A stretch of 64,000 bases of DNA from Eubacterium plexicaudatum ASF492 (GTDB lineage Bacteria > Bacillota > Clostridia > Lachnospirales > Lachnospiraceae), in contig NZ_AQFT02000001.1 of the NCBI RefSeq assembly GCF_000364225.2, forward strand, positions 1,240,001 to 1,304,000. Direction: 5' to 3'. Position numbers and translations under genes: made by a program. Shown here piece by piece: positions 9,945 to 19,553 of this stretch. Below the pieces are notes generated by a model. It worked only from the letters and a program-made list of their open reading frames with translations, was not told the DNA's origin and searched no databases. How positions within the stretch are numbered: position 1 is the first letter of the stretch; every line of letters starts with the position of its first letter.

Positions 9945-10237
9945 ATGGAAAATACAGGGATAAAGCCGCAGGTAATACATGAAATCTGTCATCTTGCAGA
10001 ACAATATGGGATAGACAAAGTGATTCTATTTGGTTCCAGAGCAAGGGGAGATTATAAAAGGGTCAGTGATATAGATCTGGCTGTCAGTGGTAAGGATGTG
10101 GTCAGATTTGCACTGGATGTGGAAGAAGAAACATCTACGCTGTTAAAGTTTGATGTTGTGGATTTAAATAGCGCAATGCAGCAGGAATTAAGAGATTCGA
10201 TTGCAGCTGAGGGGAGAGTTTTATATGAAAAATATGA
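9945..10237 (+). CDS. MNT-domain nucleotidyltransferase antitoxin (MntA-like)
   Basis: Small nucleotidyltransferase with the signature GSRARGDYKRVSDIDLAVSG, the catalytic GSxxRG...SDxDL motif of minimal nucleotidyltransferases. In characterised MNT/HEPN pairs the MNT protein is the antitoxin and AMPylates the HEPN toxin. As written, the frame runs on into the HEPN domain without a stop. Adding one A to the five-A run at 10228-10232 restores a stop (VLYEKI then TGA at 10235-10237) and a separate overlapping HEPN start, the normal arrangement. I therefore place the end at 10237; the literal frame continues to 10613. Confidence 0.8.
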
Positions 10238-10613
10238 AAACTTTTGTTCGGCATGGATGAACCTAAAAGATATTTATCTGTATGAAGAACCATATAATAA
10301 TGTAGTTATGACAGGATTGGTAGCATTGTATGAAATATGCTTTGAGCAGTCCTGGAAAATGATGAAAGAGATTTTGGAGTCGCATGGCTATGAAGGAGCG
10401 GCGACAGGTTCGCCGAAATTCATTATAAAAACGGCATACCAGGCGTCCATGATTACGGATGAAGAAGCCTGGCTGACCGCCCTGCAGGCTCGAAATAATG
10501 TGACGCATTCTTATAACAGGGCCGTGGCGTTGGATATTATCAAACAGACCAAAGCACAGTTTTATCCTTTATTTTCGGAACTGAAAAGGAATGTGGAACA
10601 AAACTGGATTTAA
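10225..10613 (+). CDS. HEPN-domain protein, probable toxin of an MNT/HEPN toxin-antitoxin pair (HepT/HI0074-like)
   Basis: About 129 residues after repair, starting MKKYENFCSAWMNLKD. It is of the nucleotidyltransferase substrate-binding (HI0074-like) HEPN type: all-helical, with LVALYEICFEQSWKMMKEIL and the HEPN catalytic motif R-x4-H seen in ARNNVTHSYN. The ATG at 10225 has its own ribosome-binding site (GGGGAGAG, 7 bases upstream), supporting a separate protein rather than a fusion. As written, a missing A joins it in frame to the MNT domain, giving a 222-residue fused product. HEPN toxins of this type are RNases or RNA-binding proteins; the target here is unknown. Confidence 0.8.
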
Positions 10614-10644
10614 GCGGTATTCAGATTGGAAACAGGAGGAAGTG

Positions 10645-13600
10645 ATGGAAGCAGAAAAGACGAGCCGCCCGGTCCCCGGACTGACGCGGGAGGCGGAAGA
10701 AGAACAGCTGGCGGAGATTATTCAGGTGGCGCAGGATAATCTGGTCCGAACGCAGACGTATATCCGTCAGCTGACCGATGAACTGGATGATCTGATGGAA
10801 GTGTATGGAACAAAAGACAAAGAAGCACTGGCGCTGCTGCACAATACGCATTCTCAGATTCAGGAAAACAGGCGTGATTTGCTGCGCTGCCAGAAGGCAC
10901 GAAAAAAGCCGTATTTCGGGCGGATTGATTTTAAAGATGAAAAACAGCCGCAGGCGGAATCGTATTATATCGGACGCACAGGCATTGCGGGAAGCAATGC
11001 TCATCCGCTTGTGATAGACTGGCGTGCACCGGTTGCTTCGGTCTACTATGAAAATGCGGTCGGCCCGTGTACGTATACGGTGAAAAATGAAGGCAGGTTC
11101 GCTATTGATTTGATACGAAAACGCACGTATGAAATTGAACACGACAGGCTGAAAGATTTTTATGATTCGGATGTCGTGTCAAACGACGATCTGCTGACAC
11201 AGTATCTGGCAAAAAGCAAAAAGGCAGTGCTGGGGGAAATTATTGCTACGATACAAAAAGAACAGAATGCAATGATAAGGCAGTCTCCGAAAACAAACCT
11301 TATCGTACAGGGAGTGGCAGGTTCCGGTAAGACGACGGTAGCGATGCACCGCATTTCCTATATTTTATACAATTATGAAGAGCAGTTTCGGCCGCAGGAT
11401 TTTATATTATCGGCAGCAACCGGATTTTATTAAATTATATTACGGGAGTGCTGCCGGAGCTGGATGTATACGGCGTGTCACAGATGACGATGGAAGAGCT
11501 GTTTACAAGGCTCTTATATGAAGACTGGGATCCGCTCCACTGTCAGATTCGACCGGTGGATAAAAAAGAAACAGGCGCCCGTATGAAAGGAACCTTGGAA
11601 TGGTTTCATGAGTTGGAACAGTTTTGTGCGGCTTTGGAACAGGAGACGATTCCAAAGGCGGATGTGCGTGTGCCAAAAAACGGCGCGCTGCTGCTGAAGG
11701 CATCGGAGATTGACAGCTATCTGCAGTCGATGGGGCGGCTTTCCATGCAGGGGCGCATCTGCATGCTCAACGAGATTCTTCTGTCCAGGCTGGATACCGA
11801 AATGTCCGGGAAATATGTGACTTATACGGCGGCGGAGAAAAAGGAACTGCGTCGTCTGATGCGCTGGCATTTTGGAAAGGACGTTTGGAAAGGTTCCGTT
11901 TATGAAGTGTATGAACGGTTTTTACAGGCTCAGCAGCAGAAAGGAAAAGCCGTACCGTATGAGGAATATGCATTTGATGTGTATGATCTGGCGGCGCTTG
12001 CATATATTTACAAGCGCATCAAGGAGACGGACGGTATCCGGGAAGCAACACATGTCATCATTGACGAAGCACAGGATTTTGGCATGATGGCTTATGGTGT
12101 GCTGGAATATTGTCTGCGTGGATGTACGTATACCATTATGGGCGATGTATCGCAAAATATCCACTTCGGTTACGGGCTGAATGATTGGCGGCAGCTACAG
12201 GAGCTGATTCTGACCGGGCCATATGACCATTTCGGACTGCTGAAAAAAAGTTATCGCAACACGGTGGAAATTTCCCGGTTTGCGACGGAAATACTGAGAC
12301 ACGGAAACTTTCCGGTATATCCGGTCGAGCCGATCAGCCGCCATGGGTCGGATGTTTGTGTGAAGCAATGCGGTACGCATCAACAAATGATACGGGAGAT
12401 GATAACCCGGATTCGCAGCTGGCAGAAAGATGGACGCGAGACGATTGCGGTTATCTGCAAAGATGAGGAGCAGGCAGCATCCGTCTGCAGTATGCTGGAA
12501 CCGGAGATTGTGGTTGCCGGCAGCAACCTGCAGACGGCGGAATTCGGCAGCGGGGTTATGGTGCTGCCGGTAGCTTATACAAAAGGACTGGAATTTGATG
12601 CGGTACTGCTGTACGACCCGTCCAATGACAGTTACCCGCCGCAGGATGCGTACGTGAAGCTTTTGTACGTCGCCGCAACCCGTGCGCTGCATGAACTGGA
12701 AGTCGTTCATCTGGGAAATCTGACCGATTTGATCGCAAAACCGGTATCTGACGAAAAGCGGATGCAGTCACTGGAAAATGAAGTGCGTACTGAAGCGGTA
12801 AGATATCAAAAAGAGGAAACGACAGCCAGAGAACAGGAGCTGTTAAAAGCGCGGCAGGGAGAACAGGAACGGATTGCGCGCAGCTCTTTCGGCCCAAAGC
12901 CGATTCAGGTGCGGACTCCGAAAAAAAAGCCGTCTTCTGAAAAACAGCCGATCAATGCATCTTCGCATCGTTTTGGAGAATGCCCGGATAACGCTCTGCT
13001 GCGGCCAAAAGGACACGGGCGTATCGACAATGCCGTACGTATGGTCAGAAAGACAAAGCAGTATATTGAGTGCATCGGCAGTTACGGAACGCTGCGGCTG
13101 ACGCCGATCTGCGATACGGTAATACGGGTACAATTTCGAAAAGGGACTATGGAACCTTTTGAACCCGGCTATTGGGAGCAGGAACCGCAGCAGACAGACT
13201 TTTGGAAAGTAAAAGACGGAAAAAATCTGGTGGAAGCACAGACGGACAGCCTGACTGTCCGGATTGATAAAAAAACCGGTGCGCTGCAGTTTTATGACAG
13301 GCAACAAAAACTGCTTCTGGCAGAAAAGGCGGCGCTGCCACGTCAGTGTGAAGTGTCTGACCGGGAGCCGGAAACATGGGTGTTTTTTGAGTGGACCAAT
13401 CAGGAACCGCTGTTTGCCAAAGGACTTTTGGCAGACGATTTGGAGCGGATAAACACAAAGGCAAGGTACATCAGCTTTGGCGGTAAAAAAATGCGTATGC
13501 CGCTGCTTGTTTCCGGACGCGGATACGGCATAGGCGTGGCATCTTCGCATACGGTTATGTGCTGCACCATACCGATGTATGGGAACTATATTTATACAAA

Positions 13601-13697
13601 TGGAACCGGTCAGATTGATTACTATTTTTTATATGGCAAAGAGCCGCAGCACGTATTAACGCTTTATCAGCAGCTGCAAAATTCGTGCGGGATGTAA
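10645..13697 (+). CDS. helD: HelD-type superfamily 1 helicase fused to a GH31 N-terminal-like domain (frameshifted)
   Basis: About 1017 residues after restoring one T in the run at 11400-11403 (giving RPQDFYIIGSNRILLNYITG). Residues ~1-760 match clostridial HelD, the UvrD-like ATPase that releases stalled RNA polymerase: N-terminal coiled coil (~10-80), IDWRAP motif, Walker A GVAGSGKTT (~225), the DEAQDFG Walker B motif, and YVAATRALHEL near the end. After a charged, helical linker with KKKPSS (~700-790), residues ~800-1015 resemble the beta-sandwich domain that precedes the barrel of GH31 glycosidases (RLTPICDTVIRVQF, FAKGLLADDL, MRMPLLVSGRGYGIGVASS, QIDYYFLYG). No GH31 catalytic barrel follows. 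Start chosen at ATG after AGGAGG. The extra domain is not part of any characterised HelD that I know. Confidence 0.85.
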
Positions 13698-13701
13698 GGT
13701 T

Positions 13702-14021
13702 TTATAAATGCAATCGTTCTTTTTTATTTTTCAGCAGGTCGAGCACTGCCTGAAAAGGCTTTGTCATGCAGGCGTTTTTGTGATACAACGCGAACATTTG
13801 ATTTTCCATAGGCATGTGACGATAGCAGGCAGCAGAAAAGATGCAATCGTAATGCTTGACACAATGTGGACAGGAGTATGTTCTTCCAGATGGGAGATTC
13901 TCCTGTCCAAATTTCTGCAGGAAGTTAATATACCGCGGGATTCATGGAGTTTTTTTGCAGCATTTGTAAATGTTCCGGTATCTGCAATGGCTTCTAAAAT
14001 TTCCAGATGTCGCAGAATCAT
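13702..14021 (-). pseudogene. LysR-family regulator remnant with internal deletions
   Basis: Three pieces of one LysR-type regulator survive in order. The first is the start of the HTH (MILRHLEILEAIADTGTFTNAAKKLHES). The second is the beginning of the effector domain (LEEHTPVHIVSSITIASFLLP). The third, in another frame, is the C terminus (MENQMFALYHKNACM then TKPFQAVLDLLKNK, stop at 13702). Most of the HTH recognition helix and the middle of the effector domain are gone. LysR genes often sit divergently beside two-gene chromate transporters, as here, so this was probably their regulator. Confidence 0.75.
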
Positions 14022-14137
14022 GGTTTCTCCTTTTCAAGCATGAATAAAATAGATGGGATATATAAAATTATATCATTTTACAGATTGCAAAACAAGCGAT
14101 ATAATAAAACATACAAAAAAACAGGAGGAATTAAGAT

Positions 14138-14702
14138 GTGAAACGGAAAATCAAACAATACGGATGGCTGTTTGCGGTTAATATGTTTATCAGTGCGTTT
14201 ACTTTTGGCGGCGGCTATATGATTGTTCCGATGGTGCGCCGTTTTTTTGTTGTCAAAAAACAGGTGTTTACGGAAGAAGAGTTAATCAATATGGCAGCGG
14301 TAGCGCAGTCGGCGCCCGGAGCGATTGCCATCAATCTTTCCGCACTGGCCGGATACAAAACCGCCGGTTTGGCAGGTGCGTTCATCAGCTGCGTGGCAGC
14401 CATTACTCCGCCGCTCGTCATTCTGGCCTTTGTGTCGGCATGTTATCAGATGTTTATTTCCAATGCGGTGCTTGCGGCAGTGTTAAAAGGGATGGAAGCA
14501 GGAGTTGCGGCTTTGATGATTGATTTTATAGCGGATATGTGTGCCATGATTGTAAAACAAAAGTCCGTATTTTTATCTGCGCTCGTGCCGCTGTCGTTTA
14601 ACGGCCTGTTTCGTATTAAAAATAAATGTGGCTTTGATACTGTCGGTCTGCAGTCTGTTATGCATACTGTCGGTGTTTTATAAAAAGAGGACTGAAAAAT
14701 GA
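14138..14702 (+). CDS. Chromate transporter family protein, first half (frameshifted near end)
   Basis: One of two short CHR-family proteins that together form the transporter. The family signature is clear (FTFGGGYMIVPMVRR and AAVAQSAPGAIAINLSALAG). The frame shifts at TTT 14597-14599; the correct continuation in the next frame is LTACFVLKINVALILSVCSL to KKRTEK, ending in TGA that overlaps the ATG of the second half by the common ATGA arrangement. About 187 residues when repaired. The start is a GTG at 14138 with AGGAGGA 8 bases upstream. Chromate export is the family name only; many clostridial members have unknown substrates. Confidence 0.85.
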
Positions 14703-15259
14703 ATGCTGTGTGGAAATTATTTTGTGTATTTTTAAAAATAGGGCTGTTCAGTATTGGCGGAGGTTATGCGGTCATTCCTTTCATAAAAGAGCAGGTTGTG
14801 GAAAAAACCGCCTGGCTGAGTGAAAAAACGTTTACCGATATGATTACGATTTCACAAATGACGCCTGGACCTTTGGCCGTAAATACATCTACTTTTGTCG
14901 GACTTCGAATGGGAGGGATTCCAGGAGCGCTGGCAGCAACGATCGGCTGTATTTTGTGCGGAGTAATGATAGCGCTGTCCTTTTATCTTTTTTTTCAAAA
15001 GCATCGCCAGTCCGCTTATGTAACGGAAGTGCTGAACGGATTAAAGTCTGCTTCGCTGGGGCTTATTATGGCAGCTGCTTTGACAATCGTTATAACGGCT
15101 TTATTCGGCGGTGGCCAATTGGAACCGCATGCGGAGACGTTGAACGGCACCGCGCTATGTTTGTTTTTAACGGCATTGTTTTTACTGCGAAAATGGAAAA
15201 TCAATCCGGTTTTCATCATGGCCGTAAGTGGGATCGCCGGATTGATTTTCTATCGGTAA
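14699..15259 (+). CDS. Chromate transporter family protein, second half
   Basis: 186 residues, intact. CHR-family features include FSIGGGYAVIPFIKEQVV and TISQMTPGPLAVNTSTFVG, with five to six hydrophobic segments. It overlaps the first-half gene by four bases, so the two are translationally coupled, as expected for subunits of a heteromeric short-chain CHR transporter. Confidence 0.88.
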   Translation: MNAVWKLFCVFLKIGLFSIGGGYAVIPFIKEQVVEKTAWLSEKTFTDMITISQMTPGPLAVNTSTFVGLRMGGIPGALAATIGCILCGVMIALSFYLFFQKHRQSAYVTEVLNGLKSASLGLIMAAALTIVITALFGGGQLEPHAETLNGTALCLFLTALFLLRKWKINPVFIMAVSGIAGLIFYR

Positions 15260-15268
15260 GGAGCGAAC

Positions 15269-15859
15269 TTAACGAATGATTTGAACGGTAAATGCGGTCG
15301 TCTGCGGAGGAATGCCTGCCGTCATAAAAGATGCATGTTCTACACGAACCCGAAATCCCGGCCGTAACGATGAAAGGCGGGTGCGTCTTCCGAACAGATC
15401 CAAAATGACCGTATCAGGAAGAATATGAAATCGGATTGCGGAGGAAGGATTTTGGCTCGTCAGTACGATAATAAAATTGCTGCGTGTATTGACTTCTGCA
15501 ACTCTGCCGGTAGTCGTAACGGATTGGACCGGCCGTTCGGTTACCCGGATGAAAAATGCCTGTGCCTGCGGAGGAATGCTTCTTGTCATGGCGGAAGAAA
15601 AGCTGGCGTCTATCGTCATGCCGCGTTCGAGTTCCCCCGGGCGGATGCTGCGTCCCTGCTCGTCAAAAATGTCCGTATCCTGACTGACAACGAGCCGGAC
15701 CGTATCCGACGGTCTGTCGCATCCGGCACAGTTCGTATAAGAAATGGTTACAAAGAAGGTGCCGCGGTCCCGGGAGATGTCTTCAATGATTGCGGAAAAT
15801 ACCCGGATCACGTTTCGGTCCGGTCTTCGGGGTGAAGCAAAATTGTCAATATGATCCAT
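15269..15859 (-). CDS. Uncharacterised protein with a tandemly duplicated beta-rich domain
   Basis: About 196 residues from the ATG giving MDHIDNFAS (GCAGG 7 bases upstream); ATGs further upstream have weaker sites. The protein contains two related ~75-residue units. The first has RLVVSQDTDIFDEQGR and SIPPQAQAFFIRV; the second has RFHILPDTVILDLFGR and GIPPQTTAFTVQI. The shared pattern is D-T-x-I-x-D-x-x-G-R, a run of R-P-G, and the IPPQ-x-x-AF close. There is no signal peptide or membrane segment. I do not recognise the family. Ends 9 bases from the converging chromate transporter gene. Confidence 0.7.
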   Translation of the reverse strand: MDHIDNFASPRRPDRNVIRVFSAIIEDISRDRGTFFVTISYTNCAGCDRPSDTVRLVVSQDTDIFDEQGRSIRPGELERGMTIDASFSSAMTRSIPPQAQAFFIRVTERPVQSVTTTGRVAEVNTRSNFIIVLTSQNPSSAIRFHILPDTVILDLFGRRTRLSSLRPGFRVRVEHASFMTAGIPPQTTAFTVQIIR

Positions 15860-16092
15860 GAAAATACCTGCGTTATGTTTTCTCATTAGTATATGCGGGC
15901 AGCGTGCGTATGGTTCGAAGTGAGCGCTGCGGATGCGCCGTTTCCATGAAAAACAGAAAACCAGTTGAAATTGCAGGAAAAGAAGATTATAATAATTCAC
16001 ATATGCATTGCTTCCTTAACGAACGGAAACGATTCCAAACACATAGAGGAAGATGTCAAAATAAAACGGAAAAAGAACAGGAGGAATTTCTT

Positions 16093-16251
16093 ATGGCAGC
16101 ATTTTTAGGAAGTTTTATGGAATATGTGCTCAAAGCCATCGTATATGCGGTGCTTGCATTGCTTGGCGTAAAAGCGGGCAAAGCGCTTCGTGAAAACAAA
16201 GACGCAAAAAATACGTCAACGGTACGGATTAACAATACCGGACGCAGATAA
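16093..16251 (+). CDS. Small single-pass membrane protein
   Basis: 52 residues (MAAFLGSFMEYVLKAI...). One hydrophobic segment (VLKAIVYAVLALLGVKAG) and a basic, polar tail. The start is set by AGGAGGAATTTCTT directly before the ATG; an in-frame upstream extension lacks such a site. It lies 22 bases upstream of alaS and is probably co-transcribed with it. Function unknown. Confidence 0.72.
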   Translation: MAAFLGSFMEYVLKAIVYAVLALLGVKAGKALRENKDAKNTSTVRINNTGRR

Positions 16252-16273
16252 AACATTTTGGAGGACAAACAGC

Positions 16274-18931
16274 GTGAAAAAGAATTACGGCGTAAACGAG
16301 CTACGCAGAATGTTTTTGGAGTTTTTTGAAAGCAAAGAGCATCTTGCGATGAAGAGTTTTTCTTTGGTGCCGCACAATGATAACAGCTTATTGCTTATTA
16401 ATGCAGGAATGGCTCCGTTAAAACCTTATTTTACCGGACAGGAAATACCGCCAAGAAAGCGTGTGACGACCTGTCAGAAGTGTATTCGGACCGGAGATAT
16501 CGAAAATGTAGGCAAGACGGCCAGACATCTGACTTTTTTTGAAATGCTCGGCAATTTTTCATTTGGCGATTATTTTAAGCGGGAAGCGATTGCCTGGTCC
16601 TGGGAATTTTTGACCAAAGTGCTGGGACTGGAAGAGGACCGGCTGTATCCGTCTATTTACGGTGAAGATGAAGAAGCATTTGAAATCTGGAAAAATGACA
16701 TCGGCGTTGCACCGGATAAAATTACAAGATTTTACCGGGATGAGGACGGAAAATGTGACAATTTCTGGGAGCATGGCGCAGGTCCGTGCGGCCCGTGTTC
16801 CGAGATTTATTATGACCGCGGAGAAGCATATGGATGCGGGCAGGCAGACTGTAAGGTAGGCTGTGACTGCGACCGTTTTATGGAAGTGTGGAATAATGTC
16901 TTTACACAGTTCGACGGCGACGGCAAGGGACACTATGAGGAGCTTGCACAGAAAAATATTGATACGGGTATGGGACTGGAGCGTCTTGCGGTTGTAATGC
17001 AGGATGTAAACTCGGTTTTTGACATTGATACGATGAAGGCAATTCGTGATAAAGTATGCGAATTGTCCCATAAAGTTTATCAGACAGACGATTTGGATGA
17101 CATTTCGATCCGGCTGATTACCGATCATATCCGCTCCGCTACGTTTATGGTATCGGACGGCATTATGCCTTCCAATGAAGGACGCGGTTACGTTCTGCGG
17201 CGCCTGATCCGCCGTGCGGCCAGACATGGTAGAATGCTTGGCGTGGAAGGCGCATTTCTGGCGCATCTTAGCAATACCGTCATTACGGAAAGCAGGGACG
17301 GCTATCCGGAACTGGAAGAAAAGAAGGAATTTATTTTTAAAGTACTGACGCAGGAAGAAGAAAAATTCAATAAAACCATTGACCAGGGGCTTGCTATTTT
17401 AGCTGAGATGCAAAAGGCGCTGGAACAGACAGGCGGCAAAACGCTGTCCGGTGAAGATGCGTTTAAGCTGTATGATACGTACGGATTTCCGATGGATTTA
17501 ACAGAAGAAATTTTAGAGGAAAAAGGATATACGATTGATGAAGCAGGATTTTATTCTTGCATGGAAGAACAACGCACAAAAGCGAGAAAAGCCAGAAAAG
17601 CGACCAATTATATGGGCGCGGACGTTACGGTTTATGAATCCATTGATCCGGGTATTACAACGGAATTTTCAGGATACGGCAGTCTGACGGACAGTTCCAA
17701 AATAACGGTGATGACGACCGATACGGAGATTACACAAGCATTATCCGACGGAGAACGCGGAACGGTAATCGTGGAAAAAACACCGTTTTATGCGGCAATG
17801 GGCGGACAGATCGGCGATACCGGGTATATCCGTACAAAAGACGGTACATTTAAAGTAGAAGATACGATAAAACTGCTTGGCGGGAAAGTCGGCCATATCG
17901 GAATCTGTACGGGCGGCATGCTGAAAACCGGCGACGACGTACAGCTTCTGGTGGACGACACACGGAGAGCCGGAATAGAAAAAAATCACAGCGCAACGCA
18001 TCTTCTGCAAAAAGCGCTCCGGGAAGTATTGGGCGCGCATGTGGAACAGGCCGGTTCGGAAGTGACACCGGACAAGCTGCGGTTTGATTTTACTCATTTT
18101 TCGGCAATGACCAAAGAAGAAATCGACCGTGTGGAAGCACTTGTAAATGAAAAAATAGCGGCCGCACTGCCGGTTCGGACCGATATTATGACACTTGATG
18201 AAGCGAAAAAAACCGGAGCAATGGCATTATTTGGAGAAAAATACGGGGAAACGGTGCGTGTGGTTCGTATGGGAGACTTTTCCGTAGAGTTATGCGGCGG
18301 AACGCATGTAGGCAATACAAATGCCATAACCGCATTTAAAATCGTTTCGGAAAGCGGAGTGGCAGCAGGCGTGCGCCGTATCGAAGCGCTTACCTCCAAT
18401 GCGGTATTTGCCTACTACGATCAGATCGAACGGACGCTGCAGCAGGCAGCCGCAACGGTAAAAGCTGCACCGGCAAACCTGGTGGAAAAATTAGAACATC
18501 TGATGGCCGAGCTGAAAGCACTGGCCGGTGAAAACGAATCTCTGAAAGCACAGGCAGCAAAAGAAGCGCTTGGCGACGTGATGGATCAGGTACAGGAAAT
18601 CAAAGGTACAAAATTTCTTGCGGCAAAAGTATCCGGTGTGGATATGAACGGGCTGCGTGATCTGGGAGACCAGCTCAGGGCAAAATTAGGAGAAGGTGTA
18701 ATTTTGCTTGCGTCCGATACGGACGGAAAAGTCAGTCTCGTCGCAATGGCGACGGACGCTGCAATGGCAGCAGGCGCACATGCAGGAAATCTGATTCGTG
18801 CTGCAGCTCAAAAAGTCGGCGGTGGCGGCGGCGGACGTCCGAACATGGCACAGGCTGGCGGCAAAAATCCGGCAGGTATTGCGGATGCTTTAAAAGAAGC
18901 GGCGGCGGCATTGGAAGGCATGCTGAAATAA
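16274..18931 (+). CDS. alaS: Alanyl-tRNA synthetase
   Basis: 885 residues, full length and unbroken. It charges tRNA-Ala. Visible parts are the class II catalytic core (TCQKCIRTGDIENVGKTARH, FFEMLGNFSFGDYF, then GRGYVLRRLIRRA), the editing domain with HSATHLLQKALR and the zinc-binding CGGTH motif, and a C-terminal helical/C-Ala region with the GGGGGGRP track. The start is GTG 16274 with GGAGG 9 bases upstream. No T-box leader was found ahead of it. It holds a run of seven T (16534-16540) without a frameshift, a useful contrast to the broken genes elsewhere. Confidence 0.98.
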   Translation: MKKNYGVNELRRMFLEFFESKEHLAMKSFSLVPHNDNSLLLINAGMAPLKPYFTGQEIPPRKRVTTCQKCIRTGDIENVGKTARHLTFFEMLGNFSFGDYFKREAIAWSWEFLTKVLGLEEDRLYPSIYGEDEEAFEIWKNDIGVAPDKITRFYRDEDGKCDNFWEHGAGPCGPCSEIYYDRGEAYGCGQADCKVGCDCDRFMEVWNNVFTQFDGDGKGHYEELAQKNIDTGMGLERLAVVMQDVNSVFDIDTMKAIRDKVCELSHKVYQTDDLDDISIRLITDHIRSATFMVSDGIMPSNEGRGYVLRRLIRRAARHGRMLGVEGAFLAHLSNTVITESRDGYPELEEKKEFIFKVLTQEEEKFNKTIDQGLAILAEMQKALEQTGGKTLSGEDAFKLYDTYGFPMDLTEEILEEKGYTIDEAGFYSCMEEQRTKARKARKATNYMGADVTVYESIDPGITTEFSGYGSLTDSSKITVMTTDTEITQALSDGERGTVIVEKTPFYAAMGGQIGDTGYIRTKDGTFKVEDTIKLLGGKVGHIGICTGGMLKTGDDVQLLVDDTRRAGIEKNHSATHLLQKALREVLGAHVEQAGSEVTPDKLRFDFTHFSAMTKEEIDRVEALVNEKIAAALPVRTDIMTLDEAKKTGAMALFGEKYGETVRVVRMGDFSVELCGGTHVGNTNAITAFKIVSESGVAAGVRRIEALTSNAVFAYYDQIERTLQQAAATVKAAPANLVEKLEHLMAELKALAGENESLKAQAAKEALGDVMDQVQEIKGTKFLAAKVSGVDMNGLRDLGDQLRAKLGEGVILLASDTDGKVSLVAMATDAAMAAGAHAGNLIRAAAQKVGGGGGGRPNMAQAGGKNPAGIADALKEAAAALEGMLK

Positions 18932-18969
18932 AAATAAAGATCAGGATATTCGATGTGGTGTCGGATATG

Positions 18970-19001
18970 AAAAAACACAGTCCGTCAGGACTGTGTTTTT
19001 G
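18970..19001. terminator. Bidirectional rho-independent terminator
   Basis: Arms AAAAACACAGTCC and GGACTGTGTTTTT around GTCA, between the convergent alaS and XRE regulator genes. Confidence 0.9.
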
Positions 19002-19019
19002 TATATGCGGCAAATCAAT

Positions 19020-19397
19020 TTAGGCTTTTTCATTTTTTGTATGGTCGGGATCAGGATAAATGGCCTGAACCTGGTTCATATAAGTTTTCATCAGCTGATT
19101 TAAAATGTGCAGATCGCGGTTATCGAGATCTTCGAGCATTGCATCAATATCACGAATCAGCTTGTTGTGTTGGACCTTCGGATGATGCGGATCGGAAATA
19201 AGCGTTGCAATATTTGTCTGCAGATATTCTGCGATTTGGAAAAGCGTATCCAGACTGACCGATTTTACACCGCGTTCCAGTTTGCTGATCAGACTCAGCG
19301 ACAAATACAGATCATCTGCCATCTTTTGCTGTGTGACACGCAGTTCTTTTCTTCGGGTTTGTATATTAGAGCCGAGTATTTTATAATCTAATGGCAT
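19020..19397 (-). CDS. XRE-family helix-turn-helix transcriptional regulator
   Basis: 125 residues. N-terminal HTH_3 domain (LGSNIQTRRKELRVTQQKMA, then SLSLISKLERGVKSVSLDTL) followed by a short helical C-terminal part that may dimerise. Divergent from the small gene at 19554, with a 150-base shared regulatory region; it may control that gene and itself. GGAGG lies before the ATG on the minus strand. Confidence 0.88.
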   Translation of the reverse strand: MPLDYKILGSNIQTRRKELRVTQQKMADDLYLSLSLISKLERGVKSVSLDTLFQIAEYLQTNIATLISDPHHPKVQHNKLIRDIDAMLEDLDNRDLHILNQLMKTYMNQVQAIYPDPDHTKNEKA

Positions 19398-19491
19398 AAA
19401 TGTATCCTCCGGATATTAAAGTAAAATGTGATAAATTCATTATAATTCAAAGCAACTTGTTGAAAGTGACACGAATAGTATTCCCAAAATA

Positions 19492-19519
19492 TTGACTTTA
19501 ACATGTAAGGTGCTATAAT
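19492..19519 (+). promoter_or_regulatory. SigA-type promoter
   Basis: TTGACT, 16-base spacer, TATAAT, 34 bases before the ATG of the small gene at 19554. A CAACTTGTTG palindrome at 19453-19462 lies upstream and could be an operator. Confidence 0.72.
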
Positions 19520-19553
19520 GTGAATGATAAAAGTAGTTAAGGAAGGAACAGCA

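Noticed and set aside
12556..13550. Long open frames on the minus strand within helD
   Set aside because: They are shadows of the coding strand with no RBS and no recognisable domain.
15900..16273. T-box or other riboswitch before alaS (and likewise before thrS)
   Set aside because: No T-box consensus (TGGNACCGCG-type) or terminator/antiterminator pair was found in either leader.
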